NCBI GenBank assembly: GCA_949317995.1
Contig: OX439046.1
Location: forward strand, 41,392,002-41,456,001
DNA length: 64,000 nucleotides
Direction of reading: 5' to 3'
Source of the DNA: Acholoe squamosa
Lineage: Eukaryota > Annelida > Polychaeta > Phyllodocida > Polynoidae
Position numbers and translations under genes: made by a program. Each line of letters opens with the position of its first letter. Within the stretch, counting starts at the first letter, position 1. Below, one piece after another: positions 44,050 to 55,913 of this stretch. Under the pieces are notes generated by a model. It was not told the origin of the DNA, did not search any database, and worked only from the letters and a program-made list of their open reading frames with translations.

Positions 44050-46433
44050 TATCTCTATGGGAAGAAGTTATTGACATAAAATAAATGTATTATGCCATAC
44101 CTGCATATAGGTGCAGTGGTACAGGTGTGCATCGTACCAGGAGTATAGAGGTTTCAGGTATACAAACCTGACAACAAACACAATCACCTGTGACTATGCA
44201 TTGAGCTCAACATAACTTGGGCTGAAGAGCTATGTGGGAATATGAGGTGTTTGTCTACCACAAATCAACAACAGCCCACTAGCTCAGGCAGGAGAGAGTT
44301 GAGCTCCCAATATCAGGGAGTCACCATATGTCCACTAGGTCAATACCACTCTTTTGTAAGAAAATATCACCAGAAACATCACCCTGCTTTGAAAATCATA
44401 ATTTCTTTGAGCAGTCGTCTATTACACCTATTTTATAGATATTGATTGCAATTTATTAACACAATCAAAATCTAGATATAAAATGTTTTGATTCAATAAA
44501 ACCAAAAGCATCAGGCGAGGCTAGAACTCAGTTACCCTGCATTATGAGTACATCTGTCATCTCAGGAAATGCATCTCAGTTGCCAGGCATTGGGAGATTG
44601 CTGGGTAATGACAGCAGGGCGAGAAAACACTTGGAACTATTCATGACCTCACACCAAATGACTTGCCATTTGACCTCTTTTTAACTTTACCAATCACTAC
44701 TTTTTAAATTTGTTAATTCTTGTGTATTCATCCTACCACGTCTATGGTGGGTCCAAATGCTGACAGTGGCACAGGGAGTACTGCAGGGAAACCAACCCAG
44801 GTAGTAAGGATACATTGGGTCAATGTCGGCTTATATTGGGCCAAGCATGGCCCAATGCTCCATTGCTGATTAGGAAAGAGGCTCTAGCATTGGCAAGTTT
44901 GGCTGGTCGAGTAAGCACAATAGAAATTGAGCTTGGCTAAGTCACCGACACATCAACTCTCATAAGTTACAAACCCAAGGCACTCTCCCCTAATTCACCA
45001 GCTAACAGAACGGTCACTCCTGCAGCTACTACATAAGATACAGCTTCATGCTCTAGGATGCTCCTTATCCTGCTCAGCCAACCACTTCACATTTGCCATG
45101 GCCCCCTGTCAAATCCAGAGACGGCAGTGCCAGCCCCAACAACTCTGTCTCTGATAGTGTCATCCCTCACATGGCCACAGTTGCAGCATTAGCCTATACC
45201 CCCGCTATTATATACCCAGCTAGCACAACTCGTGCAATTTACGTCATTCTTACGTAAAAACTCATGTTATTTACGTAAAAAAGACATCATTCGGATGAGT
45301 AGTGCTAGCAGGGTACCCTGTCTAACACGCTGTTGGTGGGCCTTGCCCTGACACTCGCTACAGCGGCAGCAAGCAACAACGTACTGCTCAGGTGACCATA
45401 ATGCAGCCTACCGGCCATAATAGGGAGTTTAAGATATGGACGTGTATGGCTACGGTACGTGTAATTTCATAGGTCACGTGGAGGGTATCCCAGTCTAGAA
45501 GTTTACAACTTGGAGGCTAGAAGTTTTAGACATGTAGGGGGCTGTCTACACGTACATGAAGGGGGAATTTAGATAACACAGCAGTTTCTTCATATTCAAA
45601 TGATCTAGAAGTATATATGGGTATCTACTCCAAGTGTAAAGTGTTTACAGGTGAATTACATCACTCCTTAATTGCCACTTTATTATGCCCTTCAACCTAC
45701 TTCTGTGCAGCCACACACCTCAGGTATTTACAGGTAAAAGTAGGGGTTGTATTCTTAACCACATAACCTGTACCTGTACTTCAACCTGTACCTCTAGACC
45801 TTGCCGTTCCCGTACAGGTACACGTCCTAAAATCTTAAACTCTCTAATACTGGTAGGTATTGTGTTACTTCAGCCTAATACTGGTATCCTGGGTGTTCAA
45901 GATCAGCCTACACAAGTCTCAGTCACTTCAAAATCGGGTGCTCAAAACTGGGATTAATATATGAGGCTTCAACCAGCCTACACTTCAGCCTATTATCAAC
46001 CTAACTTCCTGTCGTCTGCACTTCCCTTGTCATCAATTAGATTTCATTTTCCCTTAATGTTAGTGTGGTCATTTTTAGGCTTAACGTGAAAATAGCTGAT
46101 ACTAGTCTATTGGAGTCCAGAGGAGATATCAATCTTTAAAGTTTCGTCATTCTGATGAGCAGAAATTGAGAACTTCAAGTTTCTATTTTAGTCACCAAAG
46201 TTCTAGCTGGGAAGGGTCGACGTATGGTGAATCTACCCGGTATGATGGGCAGATACTATGCATAATGAGAATAGTGACGATTGGCTCACTAAAGGCGCCC
46301 ACCTACTGGTTACCAGTCCACACAGATAACATCTGCATTTGTAACTACAGAATTAACTCACTGCATATACTGTAAGAGCTCGCCTCCCATCGTGTGTGTC
46401 AATACCCAGGGGGTGCTGAGCTGCTTAGTAGTG
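44050..46433. other. No gene seen
   Basis: Contains the R2 repeat copy (45748-45852). A few TTACGTAAAAA words occur at 45231-45290. No frame shows family features. Confidence 0.4.
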
Positions 46434-46438
46434 GCTCT

Positions 46439-48180
46439 TGTCAGGCCCCTAAATCTCAAAATGTCCCTTTCTCACAAATATTTGTGGGATAGGGACCATT
46501 TGTGAGATAGGGACATGTCAGGCCCCTATGTTTCAAAAAGTTAATATCTCTCGAAACCCCTATCCTTCAAACGGATTATCGATGTTATTTCCATCCTCTA
46601 TAATCCCCACACCAAGTAGCCATAGGTCAAACTGGATTACTTCTGGGCTATACAGGACAAATTGATCCAAAATAGGCTAACTGGGTCAAATTTGTCAAAT
46701 TAGATCAGGATAGGTCAAATTAGATGAATCTCCAATGTGCAACCGGTGGTCCTTCCTGGGGCTAGGCAATATGGCCGACTACAAATTGGATGAATTCTGA
46801 ATGTAACAGGTAAGATTGGGCAGATTGTGTCAAATTTGACCAAAATGGGTCAATGTAGGCCAAAATTGGTCAATGTAGGTCAAATTCTTGGTAAAACAGG
46901 TCAAACTAGCCAATTGGCCCAAATTAGGTCTAATTAGGTCAAAATGTGTCAAAATAGATTAATTTGGACCAAAATTGGGTAAAAGATGATTAACTTTTGA
47001 AGCTGGTATCAGACTGACAGCCCTATATGTTCTAGTAGAACGGGGCCTGATCTGGCTAAAACAAGACTAATTGGCCAAGAATTATTAGTCTTGTTTGAAT
47101 CAATTCAGGTCAAATAGGTCAAATTAGGGCTAATTGAGTCATAAAGGGGTGAATGCATTAAGATGGGTAAAATTAGGTCAAATTGCACAGAATTAATCTT
47201 ATCTTACCTATTTTGACCCATTTGACCCAATTGGCCAATTTTGACCTACTTGATCCAATTGACCCATTTTAAGCGAATTTTACTTGTTTTATTTCAGAAT
47301 TGGGTCTACTTTGACTTTTGTTCACACATTTTGAGCTTATATGACTTGATCTCACCACTATGGCCATTTCTGGCCAGTTTCTCCAGTTTTAACCAGAACT
47401 GATCTAATTTGACCTAATTTGACCCAGTGGACACATCTTTGGTAAGTCTAACCTGTTTTACCCAGAATTAGTCGAAGTTGACCTACTTTTACCCATTTTG
47501 ACTACCTCGACCCAATTATCCCTGATTGACCCATTTTTGGCAAGTTAACATTTTAACCAGAATTGATTTATTTGGCCTAATTTGAACAACTTTCCCCAGT
47601 TTGACCCACCCTTTTTTTGCCAAATTTGACCGGTTTTATCCAGAATTGCTCCAATTTTACCCATTTAGACTTGATTTGACCAAATTTATCCGATATCACC
47701 CCACTTGGCGAATTTTTGGGCAAATTGACCTGTATTATCAGGAATCAGTCCAATATGACCCACTTTGACCTGAATTAACATGATTTGACCTTATTTGCCC
47801 ATTTTGTATGATTAAACCCTTTTTACACAGACTTGATCAAATTAGACCTATTCGGAGTGAGTGAGTAATAGATGTTTAACGCTATTTCGACAGCTAAGGT
47901 CATATTCATGGCAAGAGACCTATTCTGACCCATTCTGACCTAATTGGGAGAGCTAGACACAAAATGTGTGAATTGGTGAATGTGGGTAAAAATAATGATT
48001 TTCTGATTTAGGGGTGTTTTTCAACTTCTTTTGTGATTTAGGAACCTGACATAGCCCCTATGTAGCAAAAAGTTTTGTGATATAGGGACTGTTTAACAGT
48101 TAGGGACTTGACCCAGGCCCTATGTCCCAAAACAGATGGTTTTGAGGGATAGGGACTTTTTGAGACTTAGGGGCCTCACA
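46439..48180. mobile_element. Foldback element with GGTCAAA-repeat arms and 5-bp target duplication
   Basis: The ends TGTCAGGCCCCTAAATCTC and its near-inverse (from 48180 leftward, TGTGAGGCCCCTAAGTCTC) are flanked by GCTCT at 46434-46438 and 48181-48185. The left half (46640-47180) is full of GGTCAAAT and AGGTCAA words; the right half (47200-47960) has the complementary TTTGACC and TTGACCCA words, with the switch at about 47190. The whole 1742-bp element is thus a large imperfect palindrome made of short subrepeats. No transposase frame is visible. Confidence 0.75.
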
Positions 48181-48185
48181 GCTCT

Positions 48186-50302
48186 CCCTATGTATAACAT
48201 AGCCTATGCCAACACTAAAGGGGTAGCTCACAACCCCAAGCGCTCAACTCATGCATCAAATGACACCTCTACTGTCGCCATAAGGGGCCCCTTCTGATTG
48301 GTGGGGCTGAGCCATTGCCCGACATTTTTATGTCCAGACTGAGATCTCAGCACTCACCCATTAATTACCTTCAGTTTATTTCACTTCATCTAAGTTTCTT
48401 ACATGTTTATATGCATTTTCATAATAAATCCAATGTTGTTTAATGAGTTTAAAATCAATCATTTCGGCTTCAAGCATACAATTCGAAATAATTATTCAAC
48501 AAGTTCTTTTCACATGTTCACAAATATTCCATGATAATATTAGTATCCAATAAATAGCAGTAATTTTCTTGTCTTCCAATTTGTTATGCCGAGTATATGC
48601 ACGCTTACTACTTATCGACAAATCATGAGACCTAAGTTGATTAAGTCACGGTGCATTCCTATGATCAGGACTGTGGCTAAGATAATACAGATTATACAAA
48701 CCCTTACCCACAACAAACATATAGCCATCATACATTGTAAACATGTCATATAACGTGTGTCATTATACCAATATTTCAGGCGATAATTAGATATGTAAAT
48801 AACCAGTGCACCCCGTACATGTGTAACAATATACAGTATATTAGTAGTTGGGTTTCTGACTAATCACACGGATTGGTGGATACACGATCCATCTGCTAGA
48901 TCAATACAATTAAATGATAGAGAGACACACACGGAGTAACACTAACCCATATCAATCATAATGTTGTTTACCCACACATGAAAAACGTCGGGTATAGCAT
49001 AGATTAGGTGCACCGGTACTAAGGGTACGACCACCCTTAAAGATATATCTGTTTCCTGTCCAGAGGCTTTGATCTTTCAGATGCATGAATGAGGGAGGGG
49101 GATTATTTTTCTTTTATTCTTTACCTTTTATTCGTCATCAGCATGATAGCAGGGGCAACATGAATCTGCCATCACGTTTTGGAAACTGAGAATCTTGAGG
49201 CCCTGAGTCCAGAGAAAGGGAGGGATGGGGTTCTGGGATGACGGCGGGCATGGGAGGTAGCAGTGGGGATTAAGGGATAAGATAAAGGTGGTTATTATAT
49301 GGTATACTAGCAGTAAAACTCTCTGATGTACTGCGTAGTCTTGGAGGGGGTGAAAGATGACGGCCAGTGAGTGACAGAAAATTGAATGTAGAAAGCACTG
49401 GCACTATAAGATGTCACATCTTATGATAGTATTGGATTTTCAAAAAAACATAACTGTAACCGATGATAGGTAAATTGGAGCCCGACTTTAATGGCAGAGT
49501 TTAATGTCAGAATTATTTAAAGTAGAATAAGGTCTTAATGAAAGTGGAAATCACTAATGACTATCTAATTCCTTTGGGCGTAATTCCATTGGCCTAGCAA
49601 CATCCACAGGCACCATAAAGAAAAGCTTTGTCTAGCTGTCATTTCCACCTGCATCTCTATGATAGACTATTTCGTTTTAACTTCAATGATTATGGCAAAG
49701 ACTATATGGAGTAAGTCAACATAGCAAATGATATACACTGCACATCTTACGTGTATTGTAATGTCGCTCCGCTACTATGGTCCAATGACCTACACATACC
49801 CATATTTCTACACCACCATTAGGCCCCTTGTTTAGAGTGCAGCTTCTACATGTGTCAGTTTGATAGGAGTTAACTATAACGAATGCCAAGCACTTTCTGC
49901 ACATGGGGTCTGGGCTTCTAACAATCAGCTTGCCATGCGCGTGTGGTTTATACATAGGGGTTTGAGGTACTAAAAGCTATTATGTTACCATAGTTTAATC
50001 CCATCTTAATACTACTTATATATTATCATCATACCCTAACCTCAATCTCTATACTACCATAATACTCCTCCTATAAGGCAAACTCCATAAACTATGCACC
50101 AGGATCGAGGGTACAGCTCTAAGGCACAACTAGGGGTTACTTGTAGGTAGTCTAGTACTATTATAATGTAATTTTACCACGCCTACAGGCAGATTCCATC
50201 TTATGGGAAGTTCTTTAAGGTGCAGTAGATACCAGATTCATCTGAAGGCCATGGCTTATATGTGAGAAACTATGGTACTTATGCATAGTACATTACCATA
50301 GA
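48186..50302. other. No gene seen
   Basis: Plain AT-rich DNA. Degenerate minisatellite-like words (CCCATCTTAATACTACTTA) begin near 49990. Confidence 0.4.
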
Positions 50303-51059
50303 CTAACCCCCATCTCTATACTACTTACCCATGTTCCTGTAACCCCATCTCTACACTACTTACACATGTTCCCATAACCCCATCTCTATACTACTTACAC
50401 ATATTATCCTAACCCCATCTCTTTACTACTTACACATATTATCCTAACCCCATCTCTATATTACTTACACATATTATCCTAACCCCATCTCTATATTACT
50501 TACACATATTATCCTAACCCCATCTCTTTACTACTTACACATATTATCCTTACCCCATCTCTATATTACTTACACATATTATCCTAACCCCATCTCTATA
50601 TTACTTACACATATTATCCTAACCCCATCTCTATATTACTTACACATATTATCCTAACCCCATCTCTTTACTACTTACACATATTATCCTAACCCCATCT
50701 CTTTACTACTTACACATATTATCCTAACCCCATCTCTATATTACTTACACATATTATCCTAACCCCATCTCTATATTACTTACACATATTATCCTAACCC
50801 CATCTCTTTACTACTTACACATATTATCCTAACCCCATCTCTTTACTACTTACACATATTATCCTAACCCCATCTCTATATTACTTACACATATTATCCT
50901 AACCCCATCTCTATACTACTTACACATATTATCCTAACCCCATCTCTATACTACTTACACATATTATCCTAACCCCATCTCTATATTACTTACACATATT
51001 ATCCTAACCCCATCTCTATATTACTTACACATATTATCCTAACCCCATCTCTATACTAC
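50303..51059. repeat. 35-bp minisatellite, left part
   Basis: About 21 head-to-tail copies of a unit containing TAACCCCATCTCTATA, then TTACTTACACATATTATCC. Two main variants alternate, with CTATATTAC or CTTTACTAC in the centre. Copies at the left edge are more divergent (CATGTTCCCAT, CATGTTCCTGT). The array is split by element 3 and resumes at 63901. Confidence 0.9.
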
Positions 51060-51436
51060 TGTAAGGGTTTGTGGCCTTACGGACCTGGGGGGTTCGGGTC
51101 TTACGATTCGGAAAGAAAGAGTAAGACAGTATTCCAAGTGTATGCCAACGGTTAGGTTTATTACTTAATGCACACTCACGGCTGCCGAATGATATCAAAG
51201 AGGCAGCTAATATTAAAAGACAGTGGTTTACATAGTGTGGAGGCCAGAAGGGCCTCTGACGTAGCGGCTGAGCCCTGGGCTTTATATACGGACCCAGGTG
51301 TTCGTCGTCAGATGTCCCCACAGACCCGGATCGGTGCTGCCACCTATCCGGAACCTGAGGAACGTCCGACGACTCGACTCACCCGCCACGTCAGACGGTA
51401 CCCAACTCCTATGGTTTAGTAAAGTGTACCTCTACA
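51060..51436 (-). repeat. 3' LTR of element 3
   Basis: Plus strand TGTAAGGG to CTCTACA. The polypurine tract lies at 51437-51450 (read on minus). TTTATATACGG near 51281 is the minus-strand TATA box, and TTTATTACT near 51157 carries the polyadenylation signal on minus. Confidence 0.93.
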
Positions 51437-52946
51437 CCACTCCCCCAGACATTTAGGAGGGTGTTATACGTATAATATTACTAGGATAACATTTCTACAT
51501 GTCTAAACCTTTAGTAATAGAGGTACAACCATAGGTATAACATTAGCACTAAATAAATTGTGAACCAGATGTCATATATATATATTCGATAGTGAATTTT
51601 AGTTACATATAACGATTAGGATGTTGAAATATTATACGAATTACTTGCAGAAGAGACAGTTATGTGAAACGGAACTGTCTATTTAATTATTATACCACAT
51701 AATATTGTATTATATTTCAGGTATAATTAATAAGACAAGTAATATGAATCGTATACATGTGATGATGACAGCTATATGTAACGGAACTGTCGATAATAAA
51801 ACATATCACAAAATAACATCCGTATGTGTGTTTGTAGTCATTGACAACACATTTGAATATGTAGTCTTAAAGAAGACTGTTATAGTAACATCACTATCTA
51901 ATGACATGTCGTATATTAATATTATACGAATCCGTTAAGGATTCCGTGAGTAGTACGAATATGATTATTTATAACATACACTTGAAAAAAAAAACATCAC
52001 GGTGTGGTAATGAATATAATAATATATTATCACCGTGTACCTAATAACCTTTATAGCACCAGATCATTATACTTATTATATATTTTGTCTCGCAGGACAA
52101 TAATATGTGTTATCTGGTGGAGTTTAACGGATCTTATAATATAAATACTAATAGTGATTAGAGATCCGTATCAGGAAATGTCTATGTACCCGTATTATAA
52201 TATGTATCTAGTGGATATGTACATACATATAATATTATAGAAAAATAGAAATATGACATTATATACAATATACAGGAATTATAAATGCTGCTGGAGTCTT
52301 CTGCTGTATCCTCCGGGTACTAGTAGGTAGGTGTGGTCAGCTAACCACGGGATGGACGTGCTAAAGTTTATAGTTTCCTTATATTGAGTGAACACGGTAG
52401 TTGATTTGGGGCAGCTACCCACAATCCTCTAGTAGTGCTAAAGTTTATAGTATATCCGAATGGTGTAGATTTGTAGAATATTAGTCCGGATGTGTCAACT
52501 GTGTAGAGAACGTAATCCTTTTTAAGTTTTAGTTGACATAAGTAAAATTATAGTCCGATATAGGTTGATCCGGAAGTAATAGTAGTAGAGATATAAGTCC
52601 ATTCGGGAGTACAGATGAGTTGTAGAGGTAAATCGTAAAGTCCATCCAAGTAATTGGTTAGCACGGGTAACAGCAGGAGTCTGGAACTGGCATCCGGATA
52701 CGTCTCACAGCAGCAAGTCTACTATCGGATTGTTCATGGATGAAATTATAAATCCGAATAGGCTATTCAGGGTGTAATAAATGTTATACAACCTGAATAA
52801 TAGACTGGTCAAAGGAACCCGGAACACATAGCATAGGTGTTCATGCACTAGTAAAAGCATTCGCAGACCTTTAGGGTTCCGCAAAGACTATATCTGGTCA
52901 TTTGGTGTTGGAAAAAAAATTATGGAAGAAATAACCCTAGCATGCT
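51437..52946 (-). other. 3' untranslated region of element 3
   Basis: 1.5 kb without long frames. It contains a structured segment, with CACCAGAT (52057-52064) pairing with ATCTGGTG (52112-52119) around an inner TTGTC/GACAA stem, and CACGGTG/CACCGTG at 51998-52004 and 52031-52037. The words GTGCTAAAGTTTATAG (about 52347 and 52435) and ACGGAACTGTC (about 51669 and 51781) are each present twice. Confidence 0.6.
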
Positions 52947-55895
52947 TTAAACGGATTTCTTAGCATGCTTCTTCTTCAGAAGAGCTAAAGCCGACTCGGG
53001 AGTGCCGTCCCACTCGTCCAAGTCGACTCCGAACACCCTCATGAACTTAGTGTTCAGGTTGGTGTTCCGAGTGATCTCCTCCTTTACACGCTTTTCCAAC
53101 ACGTGTACATCCATAGCTGCTTTTTCTTGAGCAGCTGAGGCAGCCTCCTCCTGGGCCTTTACATCGTCCCGGATGAGAGTCTCGAGACGTTGCTTTTCAG
53201 CGTCGCCCACCTGTTTCATACACAACAGAGTTTCGTTTAGGAGACCCTGATGAAACTCGATCGCTTTCTCCCGAACGGTCTTCTCCCAATGGGTGTAGAT
53301 GGCCTTCTGGACATCTGCCTCCCCTTGGCGAGACTTCTCAAACCAAACTTCCGCATTACCAGTTTTAATGGTAATGGCGTCCTTCGGTTTCTCAGGTGCC
53401 GCGACAGCCTTGGGAGGAGTCGAGGCGGCCTGTGGACCACTTCCGGGTTTAGGACTCCCGGACACACCTGTCGTTGGTACACAGAAGGCAGGTGGTACAT
53501 TCTGTTTCAGTCCCATTTGCAGGTACATGTTTAACTGCTCCTGGGTAAAGGTAACTGGTGGGGCGGCTGGAGCGGATGCAGATCCGGCGGCAGCAGATGC
53601 GGTGGTCTTCTTTGGCATAAGGCGACCATCCTCTCCTACCACCAAGGTCTGGCTGTCAGGTCCAGGTCCCTGGTTTAAGGACGGAAAGTTTCGAGAACTC
53701 ACTTTCCCAGGTTTAGATACGGCTCCAGCGTATCCGGCAGGTTCAGGCTTCTTGAACACCGGAGTGCCCTGAGCCTGTTCTGCGGGGTGCCTTGTCAGAG
53801 GGGACCTGGAACGGTCCTCTGCTCTGACCTTTGGTTTTGTCGTGCTCTGACCATTACCGTTGCCGCCACGGTTCTGGTCTCTCCTGCTCCTTTCACGAGC
53901 TCTCTTTGCATCCTTTCCGGATTCCTCGCATTTCTGCCAGAGAGACTCGTGCATGTCCAATTTACCCTTTCCAGGAGTCAGGACTATCTTTGCTCGGAGT
54001 TTCGAATCCTTGGTCTTCGGAACTTCGCAGAGGACTTGGTCCCCTGGTCGGATCTTAGACCAAGCATCCTCGCTCAGGCTATCGAACTCCTTCATGAGTT
54101 CCTGATGAAGCTCCATGATGCGCTTCCGGGCCCCGTCCAAACCTTCTGCGTGGCATTTCTTCTGGTGTCTAGCCAGATCACTACGTCGGTTGTATTGCAC
54201 CTTCGTAGTACACTTCTTGCCCTTCTTACCATAACTCGGATCACAAATGTAAACCGGGTGATGGTGGAAGTGGGCCTCTACCAGATGCCTTTGGAACCGG
54301 GCTGAAGTACTCCAGGTCCGGATCGAGACATCACTCGCATCCTGGCAGATAGAGAAGGGACAGGACTTTTGATCGTCACCGTACCACTTCTCTAAAGCCC
54401 AACGCAGCTTCCTCCTCTGGGTATAAGTGTAATACCCTTCGGTGTGGTTTAGCATAAGCCACATCTTTCGATAGGCTTTGCTCGGATTGGGGTCCTCGTC
54501 CGAAAGGCGCATCCAATCTTCATCATCCGACTCATCGTTCTTATTGATTGAGTCTGGACAGGCATAGAGGGTAGAGCCGTCCTTCTTAACTCCGTACGCA
54601 CAGTCGGAGAAACACGTCGGGATCCGGGTTTTGAATCCGGATTTGGCGTTAGCCCAACGTTCGGCCTCGGTTTGAGTTGATGGAGTGGCCTTCTCATCAT
54701 ACTCAACCGAGGATTCGTGCACCGACTCCTCGTCAGACGACTCAACCTCCATGGCAGTACTACCAGTGGTTGAGGTGCTGGGTTTCGGCTCGGCTCTCGC
54801 AGAATCCGGGAGATTCTTGAGCTTCCGAGCAGCGGATCGTCGGTTCTTACTGACCTTCCAGTCTTCCTCCGGTTCCTGGGTTCCGGATGTGCTGGAGGTC
54901 GTGGCTTCTACTGGAGTAGTAGTGCTGCCGGTAGCTGATGTAGCACTGGCGGAGCTTCTGGTGGCAAGCTTCAGGTCGGGGATAGGAGGTGCGGGTGCTT
55001 CCGCGGCCCTCTTAGCCTCTTCCTGTGCCTCCTGTTCGGCAGTCATGCGGCGGACAATAACCGTCCGAAGGGCTGCAGCTCGGTCCAATCCGATTAGTGA
55101 ATTGTTCTGGACATCCACCAATTCCTGTTCGGTTATGTAGTAACCGTCGTCCCACTGCTCGAAGTTAGCAGCGGCCTCCCGGAATTCCTTAGTGGTCCGG
55201 CACGGCGTCCGGATAGCACTAGGGCGTGGGTAGGTCTGGCCATCGGTATCCCAGACACAGCCTACCCAGTTAATGTTCGTAGCCTTGACGTTCCACAGGG
55301 ACTTGTCAGGCTTCGGATACGCTCCGAGCTCGAAGGCTCGGTTAGCTGCGTACACGGTTTCACGGAAACCGGCGTCCACCATAAGTCCCCGTTGGAACCA
55401 CGGCCAGTCTCGAAGCCACTCGGGAGGCATCCTGGTCAGCTGTTCGGGAGCCATGACGCCCTCGATAGCTATCCTGACTTTCGGGTCCATCCTGACTGGT
55501 GTCCTGTCCGCGTAGGTCACTTGTGCCTGCAGTTCCGGGTGGACATACAGGTAGCGACCATCATAACTAGCTGGAAAAGGCTCCGCCACTGCTGGCTTCC
55601 ACTCATCCTTCTGTCCGTCAACTTGGGTAGTTTCGGACTCTGTCGCTGCGGGTTCAGCACTCGCAGTCGCTCCGGATCCCTCTGCTGGGAGTGGAGATAG
55701 CAGTTTCTCTGGCTCATTGAGTGAGAATGAAGCCAGCTTCTCCTCGAACGAGCGATCCGTGGGTTCCTCCACGTCCATCATCTCGCTCTCTTCCTGTGTA
55801 ACAGGCGACAAAGCTTCCGGAAAAGCTTCTGCGGACGGAGTCAGCTTATCCGGGTCACCGGATAGCTTGGCTGCAGCTACGGATTCCTCAGCCAT
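52947..55895 (-). CDS. ORF3 of element 3: large zinc-finger-like, non-envelope protein
   Basis: Intact frame. GTG at 55913 opens it, but the first ATG at 55895 (giving 982 aa) is the likely start. Numbering from 55913: residues 1-110 are acidic and low-complexity; 115-290 form a globular region with 'MPPEWLRDWPWFQRGLMVD' (162-180) and 'NINWVGCVWDTDG'; 291-420 are Ala/Ser/Thr-rich with acidic runs; 455-475 is an acidic block; C518-x4-C523-x19-H543-x4-H548 is a C2H2-like finger; C557-x10-C568-x14-H583-x4-H588 is a second; 660-700 is basic Arg-rich; 700-850 is Pro/Gly-rich; 855-985 is helical, probably coiled coil. No signal peptide, membrane helix or fusion motif is seen, so it is not an envelope. 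The fingers and basic part suggest nucleic-acid binding. The layout is shared with element 1 and in part with element 2. I recognise no known family. Confidence 0.85.
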   Translation of the reverse strand: MAEESVAAAKLSGDPDKLTPSAEAFPEALSPVTQEESEMMDVEEPTDRSFEEKLASFSLNEPEKLLSPLPAEGSGATASAEPAATESETTQVDGQKDEWKPAVAEPFPASYDGRYLYVHPELQAQVTYADRTPVRMDPKVRIAIEGVMAPEQLTRMPPEWLRDWPWFQRGLMVDAGFRETVYAANRAFELGAYPKPDKSLWNVKATNINWVGCVWDTDGQTYPRPSAIRTPCRTTKEFREAAANFEQWDDGYYITEQELVDVQNNSLIGLDRAAALRTVIVRRMTAEQEAQEEAKRAAEAPAPPIPDLKLATRSSASATSATGSTTTPVEATTSSTSGTQEPEEDWKVSKNRRSAARKLKNLPDSARAEPKPSTSTTGSTAMEVESSDEESVHESSVEYDEKATPSTQTEAERWANAKSGFKTRIPTCFSDCAYGVKKDGSTLYACPDSINKNDESDDEDWMRLSDEDPNPSKAYRKMWLMLNHTEGYYTYTQRRKLRWALEKWYGDDQKSCPFSICQDASDVSIRTWSTSARFQRHLVEAHFHHHPVYICDPSYGKKGKKCTTKVQYNRRSDLARHQKKCHAEGLDGARKRIMELHQELMKEFDSLSEDAWSKIRPGDQVLCEVPKTKDSKLRAKIVLTPGKGKLDMHESLWQKCEESGKDAKRARERSRRDQNRGGNGNGQSTTKPKVRAEDRSRSPLTRHPAEQAQGTPVFKKPEPAGYAGAVSKPGKVSSRNFPSLNQGPGPDSQTLVVGEDGRLMPKKTTASAAAGSASAPAAPPVTFTQEQLNMYLQMGLKQNVPPAFCVPTTGVSGSPKPGSGPQAASTPPKAVAAPEKPKDAITIKTGNAEVWFEKSRQGEADVQKAIYTHWEKTVREKAIEFHQGLLNETLLCMKQVGDAEKQRLETLIRDDVKAQEEAASAAQEKAAMDVHVLEKRVKEEITRNTNLNTKFMRVFGVDLDEWDGTPESALALLKKKHAKKSV

Positions 55896-55913
55896 GACTG
55901 GGGAATCGACCAC

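Noticed and set aside
50303..51059. CRISPR-like array
   Set aside because: The 35-bp units are contiguous with no unique spacers, and the context is an animal genome.
51168..51419. Identical 83-codon frames here and at 63632-63883
   Set aside because: They are the two LTRs of element 3 read on the antisense strand.
53250..55700. Long plus-strand frames opposite ORF3 (for example 53787-54305 and 54685-55140)
   Set aside because: Antisense shadows of a GC-richer coding region. No family features, and they change frame repeatedly.
52947..55913. ORF3 as a retroviral-type envelope because it follows pol
   Set aside because: No signal peptide, transmembrane helix, fusion peptide or furin-like site is visible, while zinc-finger-like and basic segments are present.
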